DNA of 64,000 nucleotides. It comes from DATLGB01 sp964242305 (lineage in GTDB: Bacteria > Actinomycetota > Thermoleophilia > Solirubrobacterales > Solirubrobacteraceae). The notes below the pieces were generated by a model that searched no databases, had not been told where the DNA came from, and saw only the letters and a list, made by a program, of their open reading frames with translations. The DNA lies in NCBI GenBank assembly GCA_964242305.1, contig CAXTBB010000014.1, positions 20,891 through 84,890 on the forward strand. Direction: 5' to 3'. Below are positions 48,180-56,370 of the stretch, one piece after another. The translations under genes were made by a program, and so were the position numbers. Within the stretch, counting starts at the first letter, position 1, and each line of letters opens with the position of its first letter.

Positions 48180-50530
48180 CCGTCGCCCCCGAGAAGTTCG
48201 TCGGCCAGGCGCTGCGCCGCAAGGAGGACCCGCGGCTGATCACCGGCCGCGGCAAGTACGTCGACGACACCACGCCGCAGGGGACGCTGTGGTGCGCGTT
48301 CGTGCGCTCGCCCGAGGCGCACGCGAAGATCCTCTCCATCGACACGTCGGCCGCCGAGGCGCGCGACGACGTCCTCGCGGTCTACACGGGCGAGGACATG
48401 GGCGCGCTGGGCATCCTCGACGCGCTGCCGATGGCCTGGGTCCCGCCGGATGTCGAGGTCCGCAACCACCCGCACTGGCCGCTCGCGCAGGGCGAGGTCA
48501 ACCACGTCGGCGACCCCGTCGCGATCGTCATCGGCGAGGGCCGGGCCGCGATGGTCGACGCCGCCAGCGAGATCTACGTCGACTACGAGCCGCTCGACGC
48601 GGTGACGGACATCGAGAAGGCGCTCCAGGACGGCTCGCCCCTGGTCCACGAGGACCTGGGCACCAACGAGTGCCATCAGTGGACGCTGGCCGGCGGCGAC
48701 ATGGACGCCGCCTGGGCGGAGTCGGACACGATCATCGAGCGCCGGGTGGTCAACCCGCGCATGGCGGGCGCCCCCATCGAGCCCCGCGGCGTCGTGGCCG
48801 AGCCGCGCGGCGTCGGCCTCACGCTGACGACCTCGACCCAAGTCCCCCACTTCGTCCGCCTCTTCCTGGCGCTGCTGCTGGGCGAGTCGGAGGAGAAGGT
48901 CCGCGTCATCGCGCCGGAGGTCGGCGGCGGGTTCGGCGCCAAGCTCCAGGTCTACGGCGAGGAGGTCCTGCTCGCCGCCGCGGCGCGCAAGCTCGGCCGT
49001 CCCGTCAAGTGGATCGAGACGCGCTCGGAGAACATGATGGTCACCCACCACGGGCGCGACCAGATCGCGCACGTGAAGATGGGCGCGAAGGCCGACGGGA
49101 CGCTCACCGGCATCCACGTGACGATCACGGCCGACCTGGGCGCCTACCTCATGCTGCTCACCCCGACGATCGCGTCGCTGGGCGCGTTCGTGATGAGCGG
49201 GACCTACAAGTTCACCGCCGTGCAGACCGACATCACCGGCGTCTACACGAACAAGTGCCCGACGGACGCCATCCGCGGCGCCGGCCGGCCCGAGGCCACG
49301 CACATGATCGAGGTGTGCATGGACCAGCTCGCCGTCGAGCTGGGGATGGACCGCCTGGAGCTGCGCCGCAAGAACTTCTTCACGGAATTTCCGGCGGAGA
49401 CGGCGCTGGGCATCGTCTACGACTCGGGTGACTACCACGGCTCGCTGGACAAGCTGCTCACGCACTTCGATCCGGCGGACTTCGAACGTGAGCGCGAGGA
49501 GGCCAAGGGGCGCGGCAAGCTGCTCGGCTGCGGCTTCGCGACCTACACGGAGATCTGCGGGCTGGCCCCGTCGCGCGTCACCGGGCCCCAGGGCTTCGGG
49601 CTGCAGACCGGGCTGTGGGAGTCGGCGATGGTGCGCGTGCACTTCACCGGGGCGGTGACCGCCTACACGGGCGCGTCCCCGCACGGCCAGGGCCAGGAGA
49701 CGACGTTCGCGCAGGTGATCGCCGACCGCCTCGGCTGCGACCCGCAGAACGTCGAGATCATGCACGGGGACACGGGCACCGGGCCGCACGGGCTCGGGAC
49801 CTACGGCTCGCGGACGACGGCGGTCGGCGGCGAGGCGCTCGTGCGCGCGACCAACAAGGTCGTCGCGAAGGCCAAACAGGTCGTCGCCCACACGCTGGAG
49901 GCCGCGCCGGAGGACATCGAGGTCCGCGACGGGAAGTTCTCCGTCAAGGGGTCGCCGGACCAGGGCATGACGCTGGCCGAGGTGGCCGGCGCCGCGTTCA
50001 TCCCCGGCGAGGGCTGGCCGGAGGATCTCGAGCCCGGCCTCGAGGAGACGGCGTTCTACGACCCGTCGAACTTCGTGTTCCCGTTCGGGGCGCACGTCGC
50101 GGTCGTCGAGATCGACCCGGAGACGGGCAAGGTCGACGTGCTGCGCTACGTCGCCGTCGACGACTGCGGGCCGGCCATCAACCCGATGCTGATCGACGGT
50201 CAGGTCCACGGCGGCGTCGTCCACTCGATCGGCCAGGCGCTCTACGAGCAGGTCCACTACGACGACTCGGGACAGCTGGACACGGCCAACTTCGTGTCCT
50301 ACTGCCTGGCCTCGGCGGCTGACGTCCCCTCCATCGAGACCGACCGCACCGAGACCCCGTCGCCGGTCAACGAGCTCGGGGTGAAGGGGATCGGCGAGGC
50401 GGGCACGATCGCCGCGACGGCGGCGGTGACCAATGCGGTCATCGACGCGCTGCGACCGGCGGGCGTCAGCTACATGGACATGCCGTTCACACCCGTCAGG
50501 GTGTGGGAAGCGATGGAGGCAGGCCGATGA
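48176..50530 (+). CDS. Molybdenum hydroxylase large subunit, CoxL-like (form II-type)
   Basis: A 784-aa Moco subunit: GQALRRKEDPRLITGRGKYV at the N-terminus, EVGGGFGAKLQVYGEEVLLA, and the active-site region DAIRGAGRPEATHMIE. The latter matches the form II AYRGAGR pattern with Ile and not the form I AYxCSFR loop, so CO oxidation is doubtful. The catalytic Glu lies in VKGIGEAGT. The substrate may be another small aldehyde, purine or heterocycle. ATG overlaps coxS by 4 nt. Confidence 0.93.
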   Translation: MTVAPEKFVGQALRRKEDPRLITGRGKYVDDTTPQGTLWCAFVRSPEAHAKILSIDTSAAEARDDVLAVYTGEDMGALGILDALPMAWVPPDVEVRNHPHWPLAQGEVNHVGDPVAIVIGEGRAAMVDAASEIYVDYEPLDAVTDIEKALQDGSPLVHEDLGTNECHQWTLAGGDMDAAWAESDTIIERRVVNPRMAGAPIEPRGVVAEPRGVGLTLTTSTQVPHFVRLFLALLLGESEEKVRVIAPEVGGGFGAKLQVYGEEVLLAAAARKLGRPVKWIETRSENMMVTHHGRDQIAHVKMGAKADGTLTGIHVTITADLGAYLMLLTPTIASLGAFVMSGTYKFTAVQTDITGVYTNKCPTDAIRGAGRPEATHMIEVCMDQLAVELGMDRLELRRKNFFTEFPAETALGIVYDSGDYHGSLDKLLTHFDPADFEREREEAKGRGKLLGCGFATYTEICGLAPSRVTGPQGFGLQTGLWESAMVRVHFTGAVTAYTGASPHGQGQETTFAQVIADRLGCDPQNVEIMHGDTGTGPHGLGTYGSRTTAVGGEALVRATNKVVAKAKQVVAHTLEAAPEDIEVRDGKFSVKGSPDQGMTLAEVAGAAFIPGEGWPEDLEPGLEETAFYDPSNFVFPFGAHVAVVEIDPETGKVDVLRYVAVDDCGPAINPMLIDGQVHGGVVHSIGQALYEQVHYDDSGQLDTANFVSYCLASAADVPSIETDRTETPSPVNELGVKGIGEAGTIAATAAVTNAVIDALRPAGVSYMDMPFTPVRVWEAMEAGR

Positions 50531-51366
50531 TTCCCGCCGGATTCGACTACATGGCGCCGGACACGCTCGACGAGGCGCTGGCGGCGCTGGCCGCCGACGA
50601 CGACGCGAAGGCACTCGCCGGCGGGCACTCGCTGATCCCGATGCTGCGGCTGCGCTTCGCGGCGCCGTCGCTGCTCGTCGACCTCCGCCGCGTGCCCGGG
50701 CTCCGCGGGATCTCGCGCGACAACGGGACGGTCCGGCTCGGGGCGATGACCACCCACCACGAGGTCGACGCCGCCGGGCTCGGCCTGGCCAGCGCCGCCG
50801 CGCACACGATCGCCGACCAGCAGGTCCGCAACCGCGGGACGATCGGCGGGACGCTCGCGCACGGCGACCGCGCGTCCGACATGCCCGCGGTGCTGCTGGC
50901 GCTGGAGGGCAAGGTGACGGCGATGAAGCCGGGCGGATCGGCGCGCGAGATCGCCGCGCGCGACCTGATCACCGGGTTCATGACGACCGCGCTGGAGCCG
51001 GGCGAGCTGATCACGGAGGTCCACGTGCCGGTCATGGAGGGCTACGGCTACGGCTACGAGAAGTTCAACCGCCGCCAGGAGGACTGGGCGATGGTGGCCG
51101 TGTCGGCGCTCGTCAAGGTCGAGGACGGGGTCTGCGCCGACGTGCGCATCGGCCTCACGCACATGGCCGCTGTTCCGCTGCGGGCGACGGCGGCCGAGGA
51201 GGCGCTGCGCGGGCAGCCGGTCAACGCGGGCACCATCGCCGCGGCGGCCGAGCACGCCGCCGACGGCACCAAGCCGCCCACCGACCTCAACGCGACCGTG
51301 GAGTACAAGCAGCACCTGGCGCGGGTGCTGTGCCGGCGGGCGTTGACCGCGGCGACCGCGGGGTGA
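50527..51366 (+). CDS. coxM: FAD-binding subunit, CoxM-like
   Basis: A 279-aa flavoprotein: LAGGHSLIPMLRLRFAAPSL and NRGTIGGTLAHGDRASDMPA are the PCMH-type FAD motifs, followed by the CO-dehydrogenase flavoprotein C-terminal domain. Start ATG 50527 overlaps the L-subunit stop. It passes electrons to the respiratory chain. Confidence 0.93.
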   Translation: MIPAGFDYMAPDTLDEALAALAADDDAKALAGGHSLIPMLRLRFAAPSLLVDLRRVPGLRGISRDNGTVRLGAMTTHHEVDAAGLGLASAAAHTIADQQVRNRGTIGGTLAHGDRASDMPAVLLALEGKVTAMKPGGSAREIAARDLITGFMTTALEPGELITEVHVPVMEGYGYGYEKFNRRQEDWAMVAVSALVKVEDGVCADVRIGLTHMAAVPLRATAAEEALRGQPVNAGTIAAAAEHAADGTKPPTDLNATVEYKQHLARVLCRRALTAATAG

Positions 51367-52178
51367 GTGTCGCGGCGGTCGCGGACGCGCTGGCGGAACA
51401 GGGCTACCTGGCCGACCGCGCGCTCGCGACCGCCGTCCACCTCGCCGAGACCCTCGAGTCGCCGCTGCTGCTCGAGGGCGAGGCCGGCGTCGGCAAGACG
51501 GAGGTGGCCAAAGCGCTGGCGGCCGCGCGCGGCGCGCGGCTGATCCGCCTGCAGTGCCACGAGGGCATCGACGTCCACCATGCGCTGTACGACTGGGACT
51601 TCCAGCGCCAGCTGCTGGCGTTGCGTGGGGAAGCCAGCGAGGACGAGCTCTACTCGCGCCGGTACCTGCTGCGGCGGCCGCTGCTGGAGGCAATCGAGTC
51701 CGACGAGCCGGTCGTCCTGCTCATCGACGAGATCGACCGGGCCGACGACGAGTTCGAGGCGTTCCTGCTCGAGCTGCTGTCCGACTTCCAGGTGTCGATC
51801 CCGGAGTTGGGGACGATCGTGGCCAAGCGGCGGCCCGTCGTGGTGCTGACCTCCAACCGGACGCGGGAGCTGCACGACGCGCTGAAGCGCCGCTGTCTCT
51901 ATCACTGGATCGACTACCCGAGCGTCGAGCGGGAGCTGGAGATCGTGCGGGTGCGGTTGCCAGGAGTGCCGGAGGAGACGGCTCGCCGGGTGTGCTCGGC
52001 GGTCGAGTCTTTGCGAGGGCAGGACCTGTACAAGGTGCCCGGCGTCGGGGAGACGCTCGCCTGGGCGCGCGCGCTGGTGGCGCTCGGGGACGACGACGCA
52101 TTGAGGGAGACGCTCGGGGTGGTCCTGAAGGTCCGCGAGGACGTCGACCGCGCCACCCTCCCAAGCGACACGAGTTAG
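51363..52178 (+). CDS. coxD: MoxR-type AAA+ ATPase, CoxD-like
   Basis: A 271-aa AAA+ protein: LLLEGEAGVGKTEVAKALAA, LIDEIDRADDEFEAFLLELL and VLTSNRTRELHDALKRRCLY (sensor 1 and arginine finger). It starts at GTG 51363, overlapping coxM. CoxD proteins act with CoxE to mature the Mo centre of the large subunit, for instance by inserting the sulfido or Cu ligand. Confidence 0.93.
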   Translation: MSVAAVADALAEQGYLADRALATAVHLAETLESPLLLEGEAGVGKTEVAKALAAARGARLIRLQCHEGIDVHHALYDWDFQRQLLALRGEASEDELYSRRYLLRRPLLEAIESDEPVVLLIDEIDRADDEFEAFLLELLSDFQVSIPELGTIVAKRRPVVVLTSNRTRELHDALKRRCLYHWIDYPSVERELEIVRVRLPGVPEETARRVCSAVESLRGQDLYKVPGVGETLAWARALVALGDDDALRETLGVVLKVREDVDRATLPSDTS

Positions 52179-52185
52179 ACATCTC

Positions 52186-53280
52186 ATGGATGTACAAGAC
52201 GTGCCGGTCGCGAGAACCGTCGCTCATATCGGCGCACGGATGCGGCGGGCTGGGGCGACCGTCGGGCTTACCCACTCACTCAATGCTCACCGCGCCCTGG
52301 CGGCGGTCGGTCCCGCGGACGCGCGCCTCGCGCTGCGCAGCACGCTGTGCGCGTCCCGCCGCGACCAGCTGATCTTCGACCGCGTCTGGGCCGAGATCGA
52401 CCACCAGGACCGCGACGACGCCCTCGACAGCCTGATGAAGGCCGCCGAGGCGGTGCTGCCGCGCGCGGCGGTGCCGACGCCGACCCGCACCCCGGTGGCG
52501 CTCGAGGACGAGCCGCTGCCCGCCGCGTACGCCGACACGGAGCTGCTGCTCGCGAAGGACTTCCGCGACTACACGCCCGCCGAGCGCGCCCAGGCCCGCG
52601 CGCTGCTCGCCCGCCTCGCCCGCCGCGGGCCGCGGCGGCGCTCCCGCCGGACCCGGCCGGCACACCGCGGCCGGCCGGACCCGCACGCGACGCTGCGGGC
52701 GCTCGCCCGCGGGGACGCGCCGATGCGCTACCGGCGCCAGGTCCCCGGCGAGCGCGGCCTGGTCCTGGTCGTCGACGTCTCCGGCTCCATGCAGCCCTAC
52801 GCGCGCATGCTGCTCATGTACGCCCAGGCCGCGGTGACGGCGCGCCGGCGGGTGGAGGCGTTCGCCCTCGGGACGCGGCTGACCCGCGTCACCCGGGAGC
52901 TGGCCGGCCGCGATCCCGACCGCGCGCTGGCCCGCGCCGCCGACCGCGTGGTCGACCTCGGCGGCGGCACCCGCATCGGCGCCGCCCTGGCCACGCTGAA
53001 CCGCGAGCACGGCCGCCGGGTCGGCCGCGGCGCCGTCGTCGTCATCCTCTCCGACGGCTGGGACCGCGGCGACCCCGATCTCCTCGCCGCGGAGATGGCC
53101 CGCCTGCGGCGCACCGCCCACCGCCTCGTGTGGCTCAACCCGCTGGCGGCGAGCCCGGACTACGCGCCGCTCACCCAGGGCATGCGCGCCGCCCTCCCCC
53201 ACGCCGACGACTTCCTGCCGGGCAACTCGCTGGCCTCGCTGGTCGCACTGGCCGACCTGATGGAATGCCTCGAGCCCTGA
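52186..53280 (+). CDS. coxE: VWA-domain protein, CoxE-like
   Basis: A 364-aa protein with an N-terminal CoxE region and a C-terminal von Willebrand A domain with the MIDAS motif LVVDVSGSMQPYARMLLMYA, then ILSDGWDRGDPDLL. It is the usual partner of the MoxR ATPase in molybdoenzyme maturation. The middle is Arg-rich (residues about 145-175). The mocA gene overlaps its end by 16 nt. Confidence 0.92.
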   Translation: MDVQDVPVARTVAHIGARMRRAGATVGLTHSLNAHRALAAVGPADARLALRSTLCASRRDQLIFDRVWAEIDHQDRDDALDSLMKAAEAVLPRAAVPTPTRTPVALEDEPLPAAYADTELLLAKDFRDYTPAERAQARALLARLARRGPRRRSRRTRPAHRGRPDPHATLRALARGDAPMRYRRQVPGERGLVLVVDVSGSMQPYARMLLMYAQAAVTARRRVEAFALGTRLTRVTRELAGRDPDRALARAADRVVDLGGGTRIGAALATLNREHGRRVGRGAVVVILSDGWDRGDPDLLAAEMARLRRTAHRLVWLNPLAASPDYAPLTQGMRAALPHADDFLPGNSLASLVALADLMECLEP

Positions 53281-53789
53281 TCCTCGCGGCAGGGGCCGGA
53301 CGGCGGTTCGGAGGTCCCAAGCAGCTCGCCGAGCTCGACGGCCGCCCGCTGCTTCAACACGTCCTTGACCTCGCCGCGCCGTGGGATCCGCTGGTCGTCC
53401 TTGGCGCGTACGCGTCGGAGATCCTCGCGCAGGTCGAGGTCGGTTCCCACCTCATCGTCGATGACTGGAGCCAGGGCCAGTCCGCGTCCCTCAAGGCGGG
53501 CGTCGCGGCGCTCGGAGATGCCGACCGCGTCCTCGTCCTCCTCGGTGACATGCCGTTCGTGACCCGCGCCGCCGTCGAGGCGGTCCTCGCCGCCCCCGGG
53601 TGTGCCCGCGCGACCTACGACGGCGTCCCGGGCCACCCCGTCGTGCTCGACGGGCCGGTGCTGGCACGGGTCCCCGACCTCCGCGGCGACGAGGGCGCCC
53701 GCTCCCTGCTGGCAGACTGCGCGCTCGTCGAGGCCGCCCATCTCGCCGACCCCCGCGACGTCGACACCCCGGAGGACCTGTGCCGCTAG
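53265..53789 (+). CDS. mocA: Molybdenum cofactor cytidylyltransferase-like protein (MocA)
   Basis: A 174-aa nucleotidyltransferase: ALILAAGAGRRFGGPKQLAE and LVLLGDMPFVTRAAVEAVLA. The operon context with CoxS/L/M/D/E supports CTP:molybdopterin cytidylyltransferase, giving the MCD form of cofactor used by CODH-type hydroxylases. ATG 53265 lies inside the coxE 3' end. Confidence 0.88.
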   Translation: MPRALILAAGAGRRFGGPKQLAELDGRPLLQHVLDLAAPWDPLVVLGAYASEILAQVEVGSHLIVDDWSQGQSASLKAGVAALGDADRVLVLLGDMPFVTRAAVEAVLAAPGCARATYDGVPGHPVVLDGPVLARVPDLRGDEGARSLLADCALVEAAHLADPRDVDTPEDLCR

Positions 53790-53983
53790 GCGACTTCAGC
53801 TACACGCAGACCAAGGACGGCGGCGTCCGCATCGCCTTCAACGGCAAGGTCGTCACCACCCTGGCCGGCCGCCACGCCGCGCGCTTCCTCGACCGCGCGG
53901 GCGGCGCGGACGAGGAGGAGCGCCAGCACCTCATGGCCCGCGCCACTGGCAACTTCAAACGAGGCAACGAGCGGCGCGGCTAG
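53780..53983 (+). CDS. Small protein, last gene of the cox-like operon
   Basis: A 67-aa protein from GTG 53780, overlapping the mocA stop by 10 nt: GDFSYTQTKDGGVRIAFNGK, VVTTLAGRHAARFLDRAGG, ending NFKRGNERRG. It is a compact family known from other actinobacteria but without assigned function. It may help the enzyme or only be carried by the operon. Confidence 0.65.
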   Translation: MPLGDFSYTQTKDGGVRIAFNGKVVTTLAGRHAARFLDRAGGADEEERQHLMARATGNFKRGNERRG

Positions 53984-54723
53984 AGGTGGTCCCGCCAGCG
54001 GGTGGCGGTGGCGGCCAGGTGCCCGAGCGCGATGCGAAGCCCGTGGCGGTCACCGGTGGCGCGGGCGGACGCGAGGCCGCGCAGCGCCTCGGCCAGCGGT
54101 CCCGGCCCGGTCGGGCCCGGCGCGACCGTCACCCGCATCGCCTCGGCGTCGCGGATCGCGGCGTCCGCTTGGTCGAGTGCCGCGCGCACGCGGGTGTCGG
54201 CCTCGTCGAGCGCACGATCGCGGGACCGGCGGGCGCGGGCGGCGCGCTCGTTGGCCAGCCGTGCCCGGCGCCGCGCGTCGCCCAGCCGGCCCTCGGCCCG
54301 CTCCGCGCGCGCCTCCGCGGCGGCCAGGCGCCGCTCGAGCGCGCCGACGTCCGGCCCGTTCGCGGGTCCGCGGGGGACGGGCGCGACCGGATCGCGCTGC
54401 GCGACGGCGGGCCGCGCCGCGCCCGAGGCGCGGCGCGGCCCCGGCCGGGCGGGAGCGAAGCCGGCCGCGCGCACGGCAGCGTCGAACGATCCGCCGAAGG
54501 CGCGCTTGACCGCGTTGGTGGACGGCCAGGCGCCGGGCGGGTGGGACTTGTAACGCTCGGCGCGCCACTCCTGCGCGCGCCAGCGGGCCAGGGACGGGTT
54601 CCAGTCGGCCGAGCACGGCGGCTCGCCATGGCGATCGTTCCAGTCGCCGATCTTGGTGATGATCTCCTCGCAGGTCCAGCGGTTCACACGCCGCCCGGCC
54701 GCGAGGTTCGCGGACGGGGTCAT
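53980..54723 (-). CDS. Putative DNA-binding protein with long Ala/Arg coiled coil
   Basis: A 248-aa protein from ATG 54723. Residues about 10-85 (RWTCEEIITKIGDWNDRHGE, WNPSLARWRAQEW, AWPSTNAVKRAFGGSFDAAV) form a homeodomain-like actinobacterial module seen next to sigma/HTH proteins. Residues about 115-210 are a continuous Ala/Arg/Glu coiled coil (LERRLAAAEARAERAEGRLG). Function unknown. It overlaps the convergent small gene by 4 nt. Confidence 0.7.
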   Translation of the reverse strand: MTPSANLAAGRRVNRWTCEEIITKIGDWNDRHGEPPCSADWNPSLARWRAQEWRAERYKSHPPGAWPSTNAVKRAFGGSFDAAVRAAGFAPARPGPRRASGAARPAVAQRDPVAPVPRGPANGPDVGALERRLAAAEARAERAEGRLGDARRRARLANERAARARRSRDRALDEADTRVRAALDQADAAIRDAEAMRVTVAPGPTGPGPLAEALRGLASARATGDRHGLRIALGHLAATATRWRDHL

Positions 54724-54877
54724 GTGATGAACCTGTCCGCTTAGCCCGTGGCCGTGTTCGGCTGAATAACCCAGCGCGCCGACGTACCCGTAACGGGCAT
54801 GACGTGGGCGACGTGCTGGACCATCTTGGACATCCGGACAGGGACGGTACCGGACCCCGACCACGGCCGCAACCGGA

Positions 54878-55414
54878 TCAGGACCGGGTTCGAACCCGCG
54901 GGGTCATGAACGCCAGGGCGGTTTCCAGGCCCGGCTGCGGGCGGGCCGTGACGATGCGGCGGCCGGGCTGCACTGCGTCCTTCGGCGTCCCGATCAGGTC
55001 GGCCGGCAGCGAGGCGAGGTCGTCCACCACGGCGACGAGCCCCCAGATCCGCGTCGGGACCTGCTCGCGCTCGACGACCTCGATGATCACCCGGCCCAGG
55101 CGGACGAACGCCATCGGCGCCGCCCGGCGGCGCTCGTCGCCTCCGATCGCAACCAGCGCGGCGACTGTCCGGTCGAGCGCGCCGGTGAGGACGACGACGT
55201 GGTCGAGGTCGCCGCGGTCCTCCCCGGGTGAGCCGACCCAGCGCGTCGGGATGCCGTCGACCGTGTCCGGCCCGTCGCCGACCAGCGTCCATCCGCGCAC
55301 GCCGCCGCCGCGGCCGTCGCAGGTGACCGTGGCCGGGCCGACCCGCACGGGATCGCCGAAGCCGAGCGCCGTCCAGGCGGCCGCCGAGTCACCCGTGGAG
55401 AGCTCCGCCAGCAT
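54878..55414 (-). CDS. Glyoxalase/VOC-like domain protein
   Basis: A 178-aa protein with two VOC-like halves: LDHVVVLTGALDRTVAALVA with IIEVVEREQVPT, and GLVAVVDDLASLPADLIG with TARPQPGLETALAFM. It is similar to the Glyoxalase-like-domain group of actinobacteria. The substrate is unknown and metal-binding residues appear only partly conserved. It is divergent from the flippase-like gene. Confidence 0.75.
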   Translation of the reverse strand: MLAELSTGDSAAAWTALGFGDPVRVGPATVTCDGRGGGVRGWTLVGDGPDTVDGIPTRWVGSPGEDRGDLDHVVVLTGALDRTVAALVAIGGDERRRAAPMAFVRLGRVIIEVVEREQVPTRIWGLVAVVDDLASLPADLIGTPKDAVQPGRRIVTARPQPGLETALAFMTPRVRTRS

Positions 55415-55417
55415 CCG

Positions 55418-55423
55418 TAGAGT
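55418..55423 (+). promoter_or_regulatory. -10 hexamer TAGAGT for the flippase-like gene
   Basis: TAGAGT is 11 nt before GTG 55435, the longest spacing of this type in the window, so a short leader is possible. Confidence 0.3.
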
Positions 55424-55434
55424 CTCGCACCGTC

Positions 55435-56370
55435 GTGCGCGGCCGTAGCCTCCAGCTCCTCGGCCTCGCCGTCTCGGTGGTCGCCGTGGCCGGTGTCGTC
55501 TACTGGGCCACCAAGCAGCCGGCGCCGCGCTTCCCCGACGACGCCGCGCACTGGCTCTACCTGCTCGCCGCCGTCGGCCTCTACGGCCTCAACACCGGCG
55601 TCCGCGCCGAGCGCTGGCACCGCCTGCTCGAGGACGACGGTGCGCGCCCGGGGCGCCGCGACAGCCTCGCCATCACGGTGATCGGCTACACGGGCAACAA
55701 CATCCTCCCCGCGCGCGCGGGTGACGCGGTCCGCGTCCTGCTGATGGCCCCGCGCGCGCAGACGGGCGCGCGCACGGTGATCGGGACGCTGCTGGCCGAG
55801 CGGCTGCTGGACCTGGTCGTCATCGTCGTCCTGTTCATCACGGTCGGCTACGGCGTGCTCGACAACGTCGGCGACGGGGAGCTCGAGATCGTCGCCGGCG
55901 CCACCGTGGTCGCGATCGTGGGGGCGGTGGTGGCCATCGTGGTCGTCAAGCGCAGCGAGCGCCTCAGCCACCTGGTCGGCCCGATGCTCACCTCGACCCG
56001 CAACCTGCTCACCACCGACGGCGTCCCGCTCGTCTCCATGACCTTCGCGATCTGGCTGATCGAGACGTTCGTGTGGATGACCGTGGGCGCCGCCGCCGGC
56101 CTGGACATGAGCCTGCTCGAGGGCCTGTACCTGGTCGCGCTGGCCAGCGTCTTCAGCCTGATCCCGTCCGGTCCCGCCTACGCCGGCACGCAGGACGCTG
56201 CCGCGATCATCGGCATCAAGGCGATCGGCGGATCGAGCGCGCTCGCGTCGACGTACCTGATCCTGCTGCGGTTCGTGCTCCAGGTCCCTATAACGCTGGC
56301 GGGACTGGTCCTCCTGGCCGCCCGGTACGGTGGTCTGGGCAAGCTGCGGCGGGCCACTCGCGAGACATGA
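55435..56370 (+). CDS. Flippase-like membrane protein (AglD/YbhN, LPG-synthase TM family)
   Basis: A 311-aa protein with about seven to eight helices and the family motif GYTGNNILPARAGDAVRVLL. Relatives move or transfer polyprenyl-linked sugars or modify lipids. It starts the glycosylation cluster; the next ATG overlaps its stop by 4 nt. Confidence 0.88.
   Translation: MRGRSLQLLGLAVSVVAVAGVVYWATKQPAPRFPDDAAHWLYLLAAVGLYGLNTGVRAERWHRLLEDDGARPGRRDSLAITVIGYTGNNILPARAGDAVRVLLMAPRAQTGARTVIGTLLAERLLDLVVIVVLFITVGYGVLDNVGDGELEIVAGATVVAIVGAVVAIVVVKRSERLSHLVGPMLTSTRNLLTTDGVPLVSMTFAIWLIETFVWMTVGAAAGLDMSLLEGLYLVALASVFSLIPSGPAYAGTQDAAAIIGIKAIGGSSALASTYLILLRFVLQVPITLAGLVLLAARYGGLGKLRRATRET

Noticed and set aside
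54883..54905. GGGTTCGAACCC resembling a tRNA T-arm
   Set aside because: The stem cannot extend to 5 bp on either strand, no acceptor, D or anticodon arms are found at the right distances, and the bases encode the conserved-looking C-terminus of the VOC-like protein.
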